The position numbers and the translations under genes are program-made. Under the pieces are notes generated by a model, which ran no database searches, was not told the DNA's origin, and saw nothing but the letters and a program-made list of their open reading frames with translations. Below, in pieces: positions 1-10,846 of a stretch of 64,000 bases of DNA; within the stretch, counting starts at the first letter, position 1, and each line of letters begins with the position of its first letter. Source of the DNA: an uncultured Chromatiaceae bacterium (GTDB lineage Bacteria > Pseudomonadota > Gammaproteobacteria > Enterobacterales > Alteromonadaceae); assembly GCA_946482325.1 (NCBI GenBank), contig CAMLRA010000003.1:1-64000 (forward strand), given 5' to 3'.

Positions 1-254
1 TACCAGCAAGGACAGAGGACGCTACAGGATGTAGCAGCGGTATCAGGATGATACCGGTATGGAGAGGAAAGCCATGATTGGCTTGAAGTAGGACACTGCA
101 CTGGCAGCGTTTTATGAGCATGGATGTTAAAACCTTCACAGCGCGTGAATCTCCTTAGGGAGGCAGGGAAGACAACCCACTGGGTTTGAAATGGAATTTG
201 ACAAAGCATTACGGTAGCCGCATCCCAAAAGGATGCGGCTTTCCTGTTTTTGGG
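1..254 (+). ncRNA. csrB: CsrB-like regulatory RNA (5' end probably outside the window)
   Basis: The sequence shows a chain of short hairpins that present GGA in the loop: GCTACA-GGA-TGTAGC at 21-35 and CGGTATCA-GGA-TGATACCG at 38-56, both perfect. More single-stranded GGA motifs lie around 10, 17, 61, 65, 91 and 122, and a CTCC-TTA-GGGAG hairpin near 150. It ends in a strong rho-independent terminator. This is the layout of CsrB/CsrC/RsmZ RNAs, which bind several CsrA dimers and relieve CsrA repression of translation. No convincing protein is encoded here. Whether base 1 is inside the RNA or just before it cannot be judged. The function is inferred from motif pattern alone; transcription is usually under the BarA/UvrY (GacS/GacA) system. 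Confidence 0.82.
216..254 (+). terminator. terminator of the CsrB-like RNA
   Basis: A 10-bp perfect stem AGCCGCATCC/GGATGCGGCT with loop CAAAA is followed by TTCCTGTTTTT. The 3' arm itself contains a GGA. Confidence 0.85.
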
Positions 255-483
255 CAACGCGATCATCCACCCCGGTCTGGCAGCCCTGCTGCATACGCGG
301 ACTGCAGCTGTGTAGCCCCAATGATTAATCAAGACATTGAACAGACTGAATATTGCTCAGCAGCAAATCATGACATTTCGCCAGACATAGGTGAGAACTG
401 ACAGATGAAATATTCTAACTCGTCACTCTGCCTACTTTTCAGACGATATCGTTACTGATAGATTGGTTTTTGTCCGCATATAA

Positions 484-514
484 TAAAAAACCCCACAGGC
501 AAGTACCGGTGGGG
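484..514 (-). terminator. terminator of the glnK-amtB operon
   Basis: Read on the minus strand, CCCCAC pairs with GTGGGG and is followed by TTTTTTATTAT. It lies about 135 bases past the amtB stop. A second hairpin without a T-run sits directly behind the amtB stop at 616-644. The stretch 255-483 holds no gene that I can support. Confidence 0.8.
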
Positions 515-648
515 TCGTCTTAGAAGACAAAGGACAAGGATAGACGATTTGGTGGTAAGGGTTCAGTTTCCCGCTTCGGCAGTCACAACAGGCACTGCCG
601 GGCGGGACACTCGCTCCTGAGAAGCCCCACCGGCTCTCCTCAGGCTGC

Positions 649-1920
649 TTACTTTAGGGTCGACACAAATTCCGGATAGGCTTCAATCCCACACTCAGAA
701 CGGTCCACACCCTCATATTCTTCCTGTTCGCTGACGCGGATGCCCATAGTGGCTTTCAGCACACCCCAGACAATCAGGCTGCAAACAAAAATCCAGACGA
801 AAATCGTTGCAGCGCCAATAAGCTGCCCTGAGAACGACGCACTGCTCTTAGTCAGTGGCACAATCATCAGACCATAGAACCCCACAACACCATGCACAGA
901 AATCGCGCCGACCGGGTCATCGATTTTGATTTTGTCGAAACCGATAATTGCTGCAACGACCAGGACACCTGCGATGGCACCAAAGATTGTTGCTTGTAAC
1001 GGCGTTGGCGTTGAAGGTTCAGCCGTGATAGCCACCAAACCGGCTAAAGCGCCGTTTAATACCATGGTTAAGTCTGCTTTACGGAACAGCGCCATTGATA
1101 CCGCCAGAGCAGACAAAGCACCACCAACAGCTGCAGCGTTCGTGTTGACAAACACCATAGCGACGCCGTGCGCATTGCCAATATCGGCCAACTTCAGCAT
1201 AGAGCCGCCATTAAAGCCGAACCAGCCCATCCACAGAATCAAAGTACCCAGCGTTGCCAATGGCATATTGGAGCCTGGGAATGCGTGCGCTTTACCATCT
1301 TTGGTATATTTGCCTTTGCGGGCGCCCAGTAATAACACACCAGCCAACGCAGCAGCGCCACCAGCCAGATGCACAATACCTGAGCCGGCAAAATCAGAGA
1401 AACCAAAGTCAGCAAGGCTATACAGACCGAATACCGGTTGACCGCCCCAGGTCCATGACCCTTCCATTGGGTAGAGGAAACCACACATGACTACCGCAAA
1501 GGCGAAGAAAGCCCACAGCTTCATACGCTCAGCAACAGCGCCAGATACAATTGACATAGCTGTAGCCACAAATACGACCTGGAAAAAGAAATCAGCAGCT
1601 TTTGAGTATGCCGCTTTACCAGTGAAGCCATTTTCACGGCTGGCAATACTAGCCAGTGTTTCGTCGACGTTTAATGCTTCGATGCCAGATAAGAAGAACC
1701 CGCCGCCGTACATGAATTGGTAACCGCAAACCAAGTACATCAAACAGGCGATGGCATATAACACAAAGTTTTTCGTCAGAATTTCAGTGGTGTTTTTCGC
1801 CCGGACCAAACCCGACTCTAACATGGCGAAGCCTGCCGCCATCCACATCACTAAGGCGCCGCACACCAGGAAATAAAAGGTGTCCATGGCAAACTGTAAA
1901 TGATAAATCTGTTCTTGCAT
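649..1920 (-). CDS. amtB: ammonium transporter AmtB
   Basis: This 423-residue, very hydrophobic protein is an Amt/Rh-family ammonium channel of the inner membrane. The family signature runs through the start (AGFAMLESGLVRAKN), and the two pore histidines sit in SGIVHLAGG and ISVHGVVGF. The N-terminus has no cleaved signal peptide like that of E. coli AmtB and begins directly with a membrane segment. AGGAG lies just before the ATG. It follows glnK by 12 bases, the classical pair in which GlnK plugs the channel when nitrogen is sufficient. Expression is expected from the sigma-54/NtrC region upstream of glnK. Confidence 0.97.
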   Translation of the reverse strand: MQEQIYHLQFAMDTFYFLVCGALVMWMAAGFAMLESGLVRAKNTTEILTKNFVLYAIACLMYLVCGYQFMYGGGFFLSGIEALNVDETLASIASRENGFTGKAAYSKAADFFFQVVFVATAMSIVSGAVAERMKLWAFFAFAVVMCGFLYPMEGSWTWGGQPVFGLYSLADFGFSDFAGSGIVHLAGGAAALAGVLLLGARKGKYTKDGKAHAFPGSNMPLATLGTLILWMGWFGFNGGSMLKLADIGNAHGVAMVFVNTNAAAVGGALSALAVSMALFRKADLTMVLNGALAGLVAITAEPSTPTPLQATIFGAIAGVLVVAAIIGFDKIKIDDPVGAISVHGVVGFYGLMIVPLTKSSASFSGQLIGAATIFVWIFVCSLIVWGVLKATMGIRVSEQEEYEGVDRSECGIEAYPEFVSTLK

Positions 1921-1932
1921 GACGGACTCCTG

Positions 1933-2388
<456 letters not shown>

Positions 2389-2412
2389 TTATACTGAAAC
2401 TATAAAAGCTGG

Positions 2413-2439
2413 ATAAAAAAAACGCACCATATTGGTGCG
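2413..2439 (-). promoter_or_regulatory. NtrC-like dyad that is also a terminator hairpin
   Basis: The 17-bp palindrome CGCACCA-TAT-TGGTGCG (2423-2439) matches the NtrC consensus GCAC-N7-GTGC. It sits about 85-100 bases upstream of the expected glnK start of transcription, where NtrC enhancers lie. On the minus strand it is followed by eight Ts, so the same bases also form a rho-independent terminator for yacL/acnB. A second, shorter dyad GCAC-TAAAA-GTGC is at 2458-2470. Confidence 0.7.
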
Positions 2440-2483
2440 CATCTTCCCGCTGTCGGTGCACTAAAAGTGCAAGCTAAGGCAGA

Positions 2484-2852
2484 TCAGCCTGGCAAAAATT
2501 GCTGCCAGGCCTGCAATAAGCGAATCAGGTCTTCCAGACCACATTCACAGTGTAATGCCGCGTCGTCGGTGCTGAGTTCCGCTTCGAGAAACTGGTCATC
2601 GGCATAGTGCTGACCGCAGCTATGATGAAACACCCGCACTTCCATGCGCTCGACTTGCAGGGAATATTCGCACCCAGCAAACTGATATTCATCGTACAAA
2701 CCCAGCGTCTGCAGTTTTTCCAGCAACGGCTGGTAGCTGCTGGCGCGAAGCTCAAACTCCTCCATTAAAAAACACTGCAACGCATGTTGCTCCGGTGCCA
2801 ATTTCAACAAATAACGCCGGCTATCTGGCAGATAAATAAAATCGTGTTCCAT
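2484..2852 (-). CDS. yacL: YacL-like protein (UPF0231 family)
   Basis: About 122 residues, acidic, soluble, with no signal peptide. The pattern (Met-Glu-aromatic start, a central EYSL..ERMEV.V strand, and a closing CGLEDLIRLLQAWQQF helix) resembles E. coli YacL, which also follows acnB. The function of the family is unknown. I chose the ATG at 2852, which has GGAG just upstream, because an earlier in-frame start lies inside the acnB terminator. With that terminator in front, expression depends on readthrough or an unseen promoter. Assignment rests on both sequence resemblance and position. Confidence 0.75.
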   Translation of the reverse strand: MEHDFIYLPDSRRYLLKLAPEQHALQCFLMEEFELRASSYQPLLEKLQTLGLYDEYQFAGCEYSLQVERMEVRVFHHSCGQHYADDQFLEAELSTDDAALHCECGLEDLIRLLQAWQQFLPG

Positions 2853-2886
2853 CCCCACTCCATCGCCCCATGACCGCAGAAAAGAC

Positions 2887-2910
2887 AAAAGCCCGCGACT
2901 GCGGGCTTTT
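2887..2910. terminator. symmetric terminator between acnB and yacL
   Basis: AAAAGCCCGC-GACT-GCGGGCTTTT is symmetric, so it can act on both strands. It lies directly after the acnB stop. Confidence 0.85.
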
Positions 2911-2927
2911 ATCGCCTGAACTATTGA

Positions 2928-5525
2928 TTACACAGCTTGCTGGATAATCACGTTTGAGGCTTTACTGGTGTATTGGCTCATCTGATGGAAATTCAGGTAG
3001 CGGTATGTATCCGCAGCCGTTGTTTCGATCTGTTTTGCATACTCCAGATATTCCGCAACTGTAGGTAAGCGACCGATAATAGACGCCACACCAGCCAGCT
3101 CAGCCGAAGCCAGATACACGTTTGCACCCTGACCTAAACGGTTCGGGAAGTTACGGGTTGACGTCGATACCACAGTGGTGTTGTCGCCAACGCGGGCCTG
3201 GTTACCCATACAGAGTGAACAGCCCGGGATCTCGATACGCGCACCAACACGGCCGTAGATACCGTAATAACCTTCTTCAGTCAGCTGGTCTTTATCCATT
3301 TTGGTCGGTGGTGCGATCCACAGACGCGTTGGAATTTGACCTTTGAACTTGTCGAGCAGTTTACCGGCGGCGCGGAAGTGACCGATGTTGGTCATACAAG
3401 AACCGATAAAGACTTCATCAATCTTTTCACCGGCGACAGCTGATAACAGACGGGCGTCGTCCGGGTCATTTGGTGCACACAGGATTGGCTCTTTGATGTC
3501 TGCCAGATCAATTTCGATCACTGCTGCATATTCAGCATCAGCGTCAGCGCGTTCCAATTTCGGATTGGCCAACCAGGCTTCCATCGCGTTGATACGACGC
3601 TCGATAGTGCGGACATCACCATACCCTTCGCTGATCATCCACTTCAGCATCACGATGTTCGATTGCAGGTACTCGCGCACTGAATCTTCCGACAGCGTGA
3701 TTGTACAACCAGCCGCTGAACGCTCAGCAGAGGCGTCTGACAGTTCGAATGCCTGTTCCGCAGTTAAATGCTCCAGACCTTCGATTTCCAGCACGCGGCC
3801 AGAGAAAATGTTGACCTTGCCTTTCTTCTCAACGGTCAGCAGGCCTTGCTGAATGGCGTAATAAGGGATGGCGTGGACTAAATCACGCAGGGTGATACCA
3901 GGTTGCATTTCGCCTTTAAAGCGTACCAGCACAGACTCCGGCATATCCAGTGGCATGACGCCTGTAGCTGCTGCGAAGGCAACCAGACCTGAACCGGCCG
4001 GGAATGAAATACCCAGTGGGAAACGGGTGTGTGAGTCACCACCGGTACCGACTGTGTCTGGCAGTAACATGCGGTTTAACCAGCTGTGGATCACGCCGTC
4101 ACCCGGACGCAGCGAGATACCGCCGCGGTTCATGATGAAATCTGGCAGCGTATGGTGCGTATTAACGTCAACTGGCTTCGGATAAGCGGCCGTGTGGCAG
4201 AAAGACTGCATCACTAAGTCGGCAGAGAAACCCAAACAGGCTAAGTCTTTTAACTCATCGCGTGTCATCGGGCCTGTGGTGTCCTGTGAACCCACAGTGG
4301 TCATTTTTGGCTCACAGTATTGGCCTGGGCGAATACCTTTGACGCCACAAGCTTTACCGACCAGTTTTTGTGCCAGTGTAAAGCCTTTGTTGCTGACTTC
4401 AGTCACTGCCGGACGCTCAAATACTGTTGAGTGTGGCAGCCCCAAGGCTTCACGGGCTTTGTCAGTCAAACCACGGCCGATGATCAGTGGAATACGGCCA
4501 CCGGCTCGCACTTCATCTAACAGCACGTTAGAACGCAGTTCAAACGTAGAGATCACTTCCTCAGTGCCGTGACGCTTCACTACGCCCTGATGTGGGAAAA
4601 TATCAATAACATCGCCCATCGCCATGCTGTTGACGTCCAGCTCGATTGGCAGAGAGCCCGAATCTTCCATGGTGTTGAAGAAAATTGGTGCGATTTTGCC
4701 GCCTAAGCAGACACCACCAGTGCGTTTGTTTGGTACAAACGGCATGTCATCGCCCATAAACCACAGCACAGAGTTGGTGGCAGATTTGCGGCTTGAACCG
4801 GTACCGACTACGTCACCGACGTACGCCAGTGGGAAACCTTTGGCCAGCAGCGCTTCAATTTGCTTGACCGGGCCTTTTGAGCCTGGAACATCCGGCACAA
4901 TGCCATCGCGTTCGTTTTTCAGCATCGCTAACGCGTGCAGCGGGATATCAGGGCGTGACCAGGCGTCCGGTGCCGGCGACAGGTCGTCGGTATTGGTTTC
5001 GCCGGTGACTTTAAACACTGTGACCGTAATTTTCTCAGGGATAGCCGGCTTACTTAAGAACCACTCAGCATCGGCCCAGCTTTGCAGCACGTTTTTCGCG
5101 TGTTGATTGCCTTTGTCAGCTTTTTCTTTCACGTCATGGAAAGAATCAAACATCAGCAGCGTGTGTGACAGGCCTTTGGCGGCGATAGCGCCTAATTTGT
5201 CGCTGTCGAGCAGGTCAATCATTGGCTGAATGTTGTAACCGCCGAACATAGTGCCTAACAGTTCAGTGGCGCGCTCAGCAGTCACTAACGGGCTGGTGAC
5301 TTCGCCTTTAGCGACTGCAGTTAAGAAACCAGCTTTGACATAAGCAGCTTCATCAACACCCGGTGGAATGCGGTTTTCGAGTAAGTCGACGAGGAACGCT
5401 TCTTCGCCGGCAGGAGGATTCTTTAATAATTCAACTAAATCAGCCACTTGTTGCGCAGTCAGCGGCTTTGGAGGAATGCCTTGGGTCGCACGTTCAGCGA
5501 CGTGTTCACGGTATTGTTGCAGCAC
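2928..5525 (-). CDS. acnB: bifunctional aconitate hydratase B
   Basis: 865 residues, the same length as E. coli AcnB, with the same opening (MLxxYRxHVAERA). It converts citrate to isocitrate in the TCA cycle and 2-methylaconitate in the methylcitrate route. The N-terminal HEAT-like domain and swivel domain come first. The [4Fe-4S] cysteines are in [12 protein letters not shown] and [13 protein letters not shown] near the C-terminus. A good -10 (TATAAT, minus strand, 5595-5600) lies about 70 bases upstream, with a TGTCAA -35 at 17-bp spacing. A perfect 7-bp dyad at 5644-5660 lies further upstream. The C-terminus is followed at once by the terminator at 2887-2910. Confidence 0.98.
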   Translation of the reverse strand: MLQQYREHVAERATQGIPPKPLTAQQVADLVELLKNPPAGEEAFLVDLLENRIPPGVDEAAYVKAGFLTAVAKGEVTSPLVTAERATELLGTMFGGYNIQPMIDLLDSDKLGAIAAKGLSHTLLMFDSFHDVKEKADKGNQHAKNVLQSWADAEWFLSKPAIPEKITVTVFKVTGETNTDDLSPAPDAWSRPDIPLHALAMLKNERDGIVPDVPGSKGPVKQIEALLAKGFPLAYVGDVVGTGSSRKSATNSVLWFMGDDMPFVPNKRTGGVCLGGKIAPIFFNTMEDSGSLPIELDVNSMAMGDVIDIFPHQGVVKRHGTEEVISTFELRSNVLLDEVRAGGRIPLIIGRGLTDKAREALGLPHSTVFERPAVTEVSNKGFTLAQKLVGKACGVKGIRPGQYCEPKMTTVGSQDTTGPMTRDELKDLACLGFSADLVMQSFCHTAAYPKPVDVNTHHTLPDFIMNRGGISLRPGDGVIHSWLNRMLLPDTVGTGGDSHTRFPLGISFPAGSGLVAFAAATGVMPLDMPESVLVRFKGEMQPGITLRDLVHAIPYYAIQQGLLTVEKKGKVNIFSGRVLEIEGLEHLTAEQAFELSDASAERSAAGCTITLSEDSVREYLQSNIVMLKWMISEGYGDVRTIERRINAMEAWLANPKLERADADAEYAAVIEIDLADIKEPILCAPNDPDDARLLSAVAGEKIDEVFIGSCMTNIGHFRAAGKLLDKFKGQIPTRLWIAPPTKMDKDQLTEEGYYGIYGRVGARIEIPGCSLCMGNQARVGDNTTVVSTSTRNFPNRLGQGANVYLASAELAGVASIIGRLPTVAEYLEYAKQIETTAADTYRYLNFHQMSQYTSKASNVIIQQAV

Positions 5526-5594
5526 AGTAATGTCCTCAGGTTGGTCCGCTGAACACTTGCCATTCAGCGGGTTGGCAGCAAATCAAACGGCTGG

Positions 5595-5623
5595 ATTATA
5601 AGAAAATTTGGCCGGAATTGACA
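5595..5623 (-). promoter_or_regulatory. acnB promoter
   Basis: Minus-strand TATAAT at 5595-5600 with TGTCAA 17 bases upstream, giving a leader of roughly 60 bases before acnB. A dyad CTTATAG-TCG-CTATAAG at 5644-5660 lies just upstream and could bind a regulator. Confidence 0.5.
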
Positions 5624-5751
5624 CCGTAGTATAAGCAGCGTGGCTTATAGTCGCTATAAGTTTGCTGAATGGTGTTTGTTTAAAACAATAACGCAGCTTA
5701 ATTTTCTGTGTCCAGCTGCAGCGTCAAACCGATATCATCGTAAACATATAA

Positions 5752-5782
5752 AAAATGGCCGCAACAGGCGGCCATTTTTTTT
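5752..5782. terminator. terminator behind the M13 peptidase
   Basis: AAAATGGCCGC-aacag-GCGGCCATTTT forms an 8-bp GC-rich stem. Runs of A and T on the two sides allow termination on either strand; the minus-strand peptidase gene ends 22 bases away. Confidence 0.8.
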
Positions 5783-5803
5783 AAGCGGTGTGATCCGGCT
5801 TTA

Positions 5804-7888
5804 TTACCAGATCTTCACGCGGTTTTCCGGTGCGATATACATCTTGTCGCCTGGTTTGACGTTAAATGCGTCATAGAACTCAGGAATGTTCGACACGATA
5901 CCAATGACGCGGTATTCGCTTGGTGAATGCGGATCTGTGGTCAGCATATTGCGTAAGTATTCTTCACGACCTTTACGACGCCACACTTGTGACCAGCTCA
6001 GGAAGAAACGTTGTTCGCCGGTGAAGCCGTCCATCACTGGCGCTTCCTTGCCGCCCAACGACAGTTTATAGGCCTTCAGTGCCACGGTCAGACCGCCGAG
6101 GTCACCGATGTTTTCGCCTAAGGTCAGTTCGCCGTTGACGTGCATGCCTTCCAGCGGAGAGTACTGATTGTACTGCGCCACTAACTGCTTGCCGCGTTTT
6201 TCGAATTCGGCTTTGTCAGCGTCGGTCCACCAGTTACGCAGGTTACCGTCACCGTCAAACTTGGCGCCCTGGTCATCAAAACCATGGCCCAGTTCGTGAC
6301 CGATCACCGCACCGATGCCGCCGTAGTTCACCGCATCATCCGCTTCCAGGTTAAAGAACGGTGGTTGCAGAATGGCTGCCGGGAATACGATTTCGTTGTT
6401 CACCGGGTTGTAATAAGCGTTGACGGTTTGCGGTGTCATAAACCATTCTGAGCGGTCAACCGGCTTGCCCAGTTTCTCGGTCATCTTGGTATAAGCGAAC
6501 TGTGCTGCCGCTTTATAGTTGCCAACCAGATCGTCAGCTTTAATGCTCAGGCTGCTGTAGTCTTTCCATTTATCCGGATAACCGATTTTTGGCGTGAACT
6601 TGTTCAGCTTTTCATGGGCGGCTTTTTTCGTTTCCGGCGTCATCCATTCCAGCGTGTCGATGCTCTGGTGATAGGCTTTGATCAGATTGTCGACCAGCAC
6701 TGTCATGCGTTCTTTGGCTTCTGGTTTGAAATGCTGTTCAACGTACAGTTTACCAACGATTTCACCCAGTACTTCGTCAGAAGCGTTGACGGCTTTTTTC
6801 CAGCGTGGTTGCTGCTCTTTAGTGCCTGACAGCACAGTGCCGTAGAAGGCGAACTGGCGGTCGACAAAAGCTTTGCTCAGTTTGCCGGAATATTCAGAGA
6901 CAAAACGGATGCTCAGGTAGTCTTTCCAGGTCTGCAGATCAGTGTCTTTGTAGATAGTACCGAAAGCTTCGAAATAACTTGGTTGCTCAACGATGATGTC
7001 TGCGACGCCATCCAGTTTCACCACTTTGGCGTACTCTTCCCACGGGAAAGCGCCCAGTTTGGCGGTTAAATCTGCTTTGCTGAACTTGTTGTAGGTTTTG
7101 TCTGCGTCGCGGTTCTCGACACGGCTCCAGTGCTTCTCAGCGATCTTCAGCTCCAGCGCGTAGATACGCTCAGCAGCTTTGGCAGGTTCTGCCACACCCG
7201 CTAACGTCAGCATATCCACCAGATATTTCTGGTATTCAGCACGAATCGTTTCGAACTTCGCGTCTTTGTTGAAGTAATAATCTTTGTCCGGTAAACCCAG
7301 GCCGCTTTGGCCCAGATATAAGGCGTTTTGCGTCGACGCTTTGGCGTCGTTATTGACGTACCAGCCGAATGGCAGGCTGGTGCCGGTCAGCTGCATTTCA
7401 CCCATGACGCGGGCCAGCTCAGTGTGATCTTTGATCGCCGCGATTTTGTCTAAATCAGCTTTGATTGGCGTGACGCCTTTGGCTTCGATACCGGCTTCAT
7501 CCATATAGCTGCTGTAGAAATCACCCAGTTTTTGTTCGTCAGTGCCGGCAACTTTGTCTTTTTTCGCTGCGGCAGACTCAATGATAGTGCGCATCGCAAC
7601 CTGAGAATCGTCATACAGTTTGGTGAAAGAGCCGTAGTTCGATTTATCCGCCGGGATTTCGGTGTTCTTCAGCCAGGTGCCATTGACGCTGTAGAAGAAG
7701 TTTTCGGTGTGTTTGACCGCTGGGTCAAAGTTTTCCTGTTCCACACCTGACACCAGGGTTTTAGCCGGTGCAGCAGCCGCAGCTGCGGTTTCAGTGGTAG
7801 TTTGCGCTGGAGCTTGGGCGGCTTTTTCACAGCCGGTCAGACCAAGCGCCAGTGCAACACTAAGCGCCAGTACAGAGATATTTTTCAT
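5804..7888 (-). CDS. secreted M13 (neprilysin-like) zinc metallopeptidase, lipoprotein
   Basis: 694 residues from the ATG at 7888, which has AGGA 8 bases upstream; the longer open frame has no family similarity. A lipoprotein signal (ALALGLTGCEK) predicts lipid attachment at Cys and a periplasmic or surface location, followed by an Ala/Thr/Pro-rich linker. M13 hallmarks are present: NAYYNPVNNEIVFPAAIL, the zinc-binding GHELGHGFDD, and GENIGDLGG, where the third zinc ligand Glu lies (usual motif GENIADxGG, here with Gly). It probably cleaves short peptides outside the cytoplasm, as bacterial PepO-like enzymes do. It stands alone, behind a 234-base gap that holds the dyad at 8073-8091. Confidence 0.93.
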   Translation of the reverse strand: MKNISVLALSVALALGLTGCEKAAQAPAQTTTETAAAAAAPAKTLVSGVEQENFDPAVKHTENFFYSVNGTWLKNTEIPADKSNYGSFTKLYDDSQVAMRTIIESAAAKKDKVAGTDEQKLGDFYSSYMDEAGIEAKGVTPIKADLDKIAAIKDHTELARVMGEMQLTGTSLPFGWYVNNDAKASTQNALYLGQSGLGLPDKDYYFNKDAKFETIRAEYQKYLVDMLTLAGVAEPAKAAERIYALELKIAEKHWSRVENRDADKTYNKFSKADLTAKLGAFPWEEYAKVVKLDGVADIIVEQPSYFEAFGTIYKDTDLQTWKDYLSIRFVSEYSGKLSKAFVDRQFAFYGTVLSGTKEQQPRWKKAVNASDEVLGEIVGKLYVEQHFKPEAKERMTVLVDNLIKAYHQSIDTLEWMTPETKKAAHEKLNKFTPKIGYPDKWKDYSSLSIKADDLVGNYKAAAQFAYTKMTEKLGKPVDRSEWFMTPQTVNAYYNPVNNEIVFPAAILQPPFFNLEADDAVNYGGIGAVIGHELGHGFDDQGAKFDGDGNLRNWWTDADKAEFEKRGKQLVAQYNQYSPLEGMHVNGELTLGENIGDLGGLTVALKAYKLSLGGKEAPVMDGFTGEQRFFLSWSQVWRRKGREEYLRNMLTTDPHSPSEYRVIGIVSNIPEFYDAFNVKPGDKMYIAPENRVKIW

Positions 7889-8072
7889 CGGGATAATTCC
7901 TGGTTGATTTTTATAAGACCCTGAGTCTTGGGCATGGTGATCTTGATGCGGATCCGGCTGCAGCCTGCTGCAGATGCGCCTGAACTCTGTTGCCATGGTA
8001 ACGCGGCGCAAAGCAGGCGACAATGCCGAAGGCCAGCAAGTTGTAACGAAATGCAACAAGGAACACCCGAAT

Positions 8073-8091
8073 CTGTAAAATATCTTTACAG
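8073..8091. promoter_or_regulatory. perfect dyad upstream of the M13 peptidase gene
   Basis: CTGTAAA-ATATC-TTTACAG has 7-bp perfect arms. It is 185 bases upstream of the peptidase start and just behind the TetR-family gene. A TTGTTGCA sequence flanks it on each side on the minus strand. It is a candidate operator, for instance of the adjacent TetR-type regulator; this is not shown. Confidence 0.4.
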
Positions 8092-8122
8092 TGCAACAAC
8101 CTGCTGCCAGTGTTCCAAACGA

Positions 8123-8785
8123 TTAATTCAGCACCGGCTGGCCAGCTAACTGCTGGTAATGGCGTTGCAGGTTAACAATACGCGGTAAGGCCTGTGCAGT
8201 GGCATAGGGTTTAAACAACAGCAGGATTTTTAATACCCCCTGATAAGCCTGCGCCTGATCAATGGCGGCGTGCGGTGCCTGTGTTTTCAGGTAACTAATC
8301 CAGAAAGTCACCACCAGTTTGATGGTATGGGCGAAGTTGGCAATATCAGTATCATCAATCTCAATCACTTCGGCAGCTTTTAACGCCTGCAACACCGACA
8401 CCACCTTATTTTGCACGCCTTTTTGCACCAGCAGATAGTCCTGCTGCAGCAGCGGATCACGACTTAAAATATCCGGCAGATTGGCGTAGAAAAAGTGAAA
8501 GCGCCACATCAGTTCAAACACGATATCCAGGTACTGCGCCAGTGCATCCAGCGCTTCGGAATGCCGGCTGGGCGGTTGCAGGCGGTTTTCCAGCAATTTG
8601 GCGTACTCTTTGAAGATTTGCCGGACAATGTCCTCTTTATTGCGGAAATGGTAATACAGATTACCCGGACTGATGCCAAGGTGCGCTGCAATATGATTGG
8701 TGGTGATTTGACGCTCGCCTTGCTGGTTAAACAACTCGATGCTGGCTTGTAATATTTTATCTTTAGTGCGCAACTTCTTGTCCAT
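8123..8785 (-). CDS. TetR/AcrR-family transcriptional regulator
   Basis: 220 residues from the ATG at 8785 (MDKKLRTKDKILQASIELFN). The N-terminal helix-turn-helix is textbook (ITTNHIAAHLGISPGNLYYHF). The C-terminal ligand or dimer domain is helical and not assignable to a known ligand. No strong ribosome site precedes the start. It is divergent from coaD, with a CATAG-N6-CTATG dyad over the coaD start (8900-8915) that could be its operator. Its target is unknown; the downstream peptidase gene and coaD are the nearest candidates. Confidence 0.88.
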   Translation of the reverse strand: MDKKLRTKDKILQASIELFNQQGERQITTNHIAAHLGISPGNLYYHFRNKEDIVRQIFKEYAKLLENRLQPPSRHSEALDALAQYLDIVFELMWRFHFFYANLPDILSRDPLLQQDYLLVQKGVQNKVVSVLQALKAAEVIEIDDTDIANFAHTIKLVVTFWISYLKTQAPHAAIDQAQAYQGVLKILLLFKPYATAQALPRIVNLQRHYQQLAGQPVLN

Positions 8786-8909
8786 GACCGGCACGGGCTT
8801 ATAGTGAAAGGAATTATTTTGGTATAGTAACGTCAAATCGAAAAAAATTACCAGCCCCGCCTGCCCGACCGCATGCGTTTGCACCAGAGCTAAAATGACC
8901 ATAGGTTAG

Positions 8910-10801
<1,892 letters not shown>

Positions 10802-10846
10802 ACGATTTCTCACCGCGCGGCGTGAGAGTACGGAGCGTGGATCTCA

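Noticed and set aside
1..254. RNase P RNA as an alternative for the first element
   Set aside because: The GGA-loop hairpin chain and terminator fit Csr RNAs, and the conserved RNase P core motifs are missing.
186..401. Open frame of 71 codons in the CsrB-like region
   Set aside because: It overlaps the RNA terminator and has no ribosome site or family likeness.
926..1441. 171-codon plus-strand frame inside amtB
   Set aside because: Shadow of the amtB frame, with no independent support.
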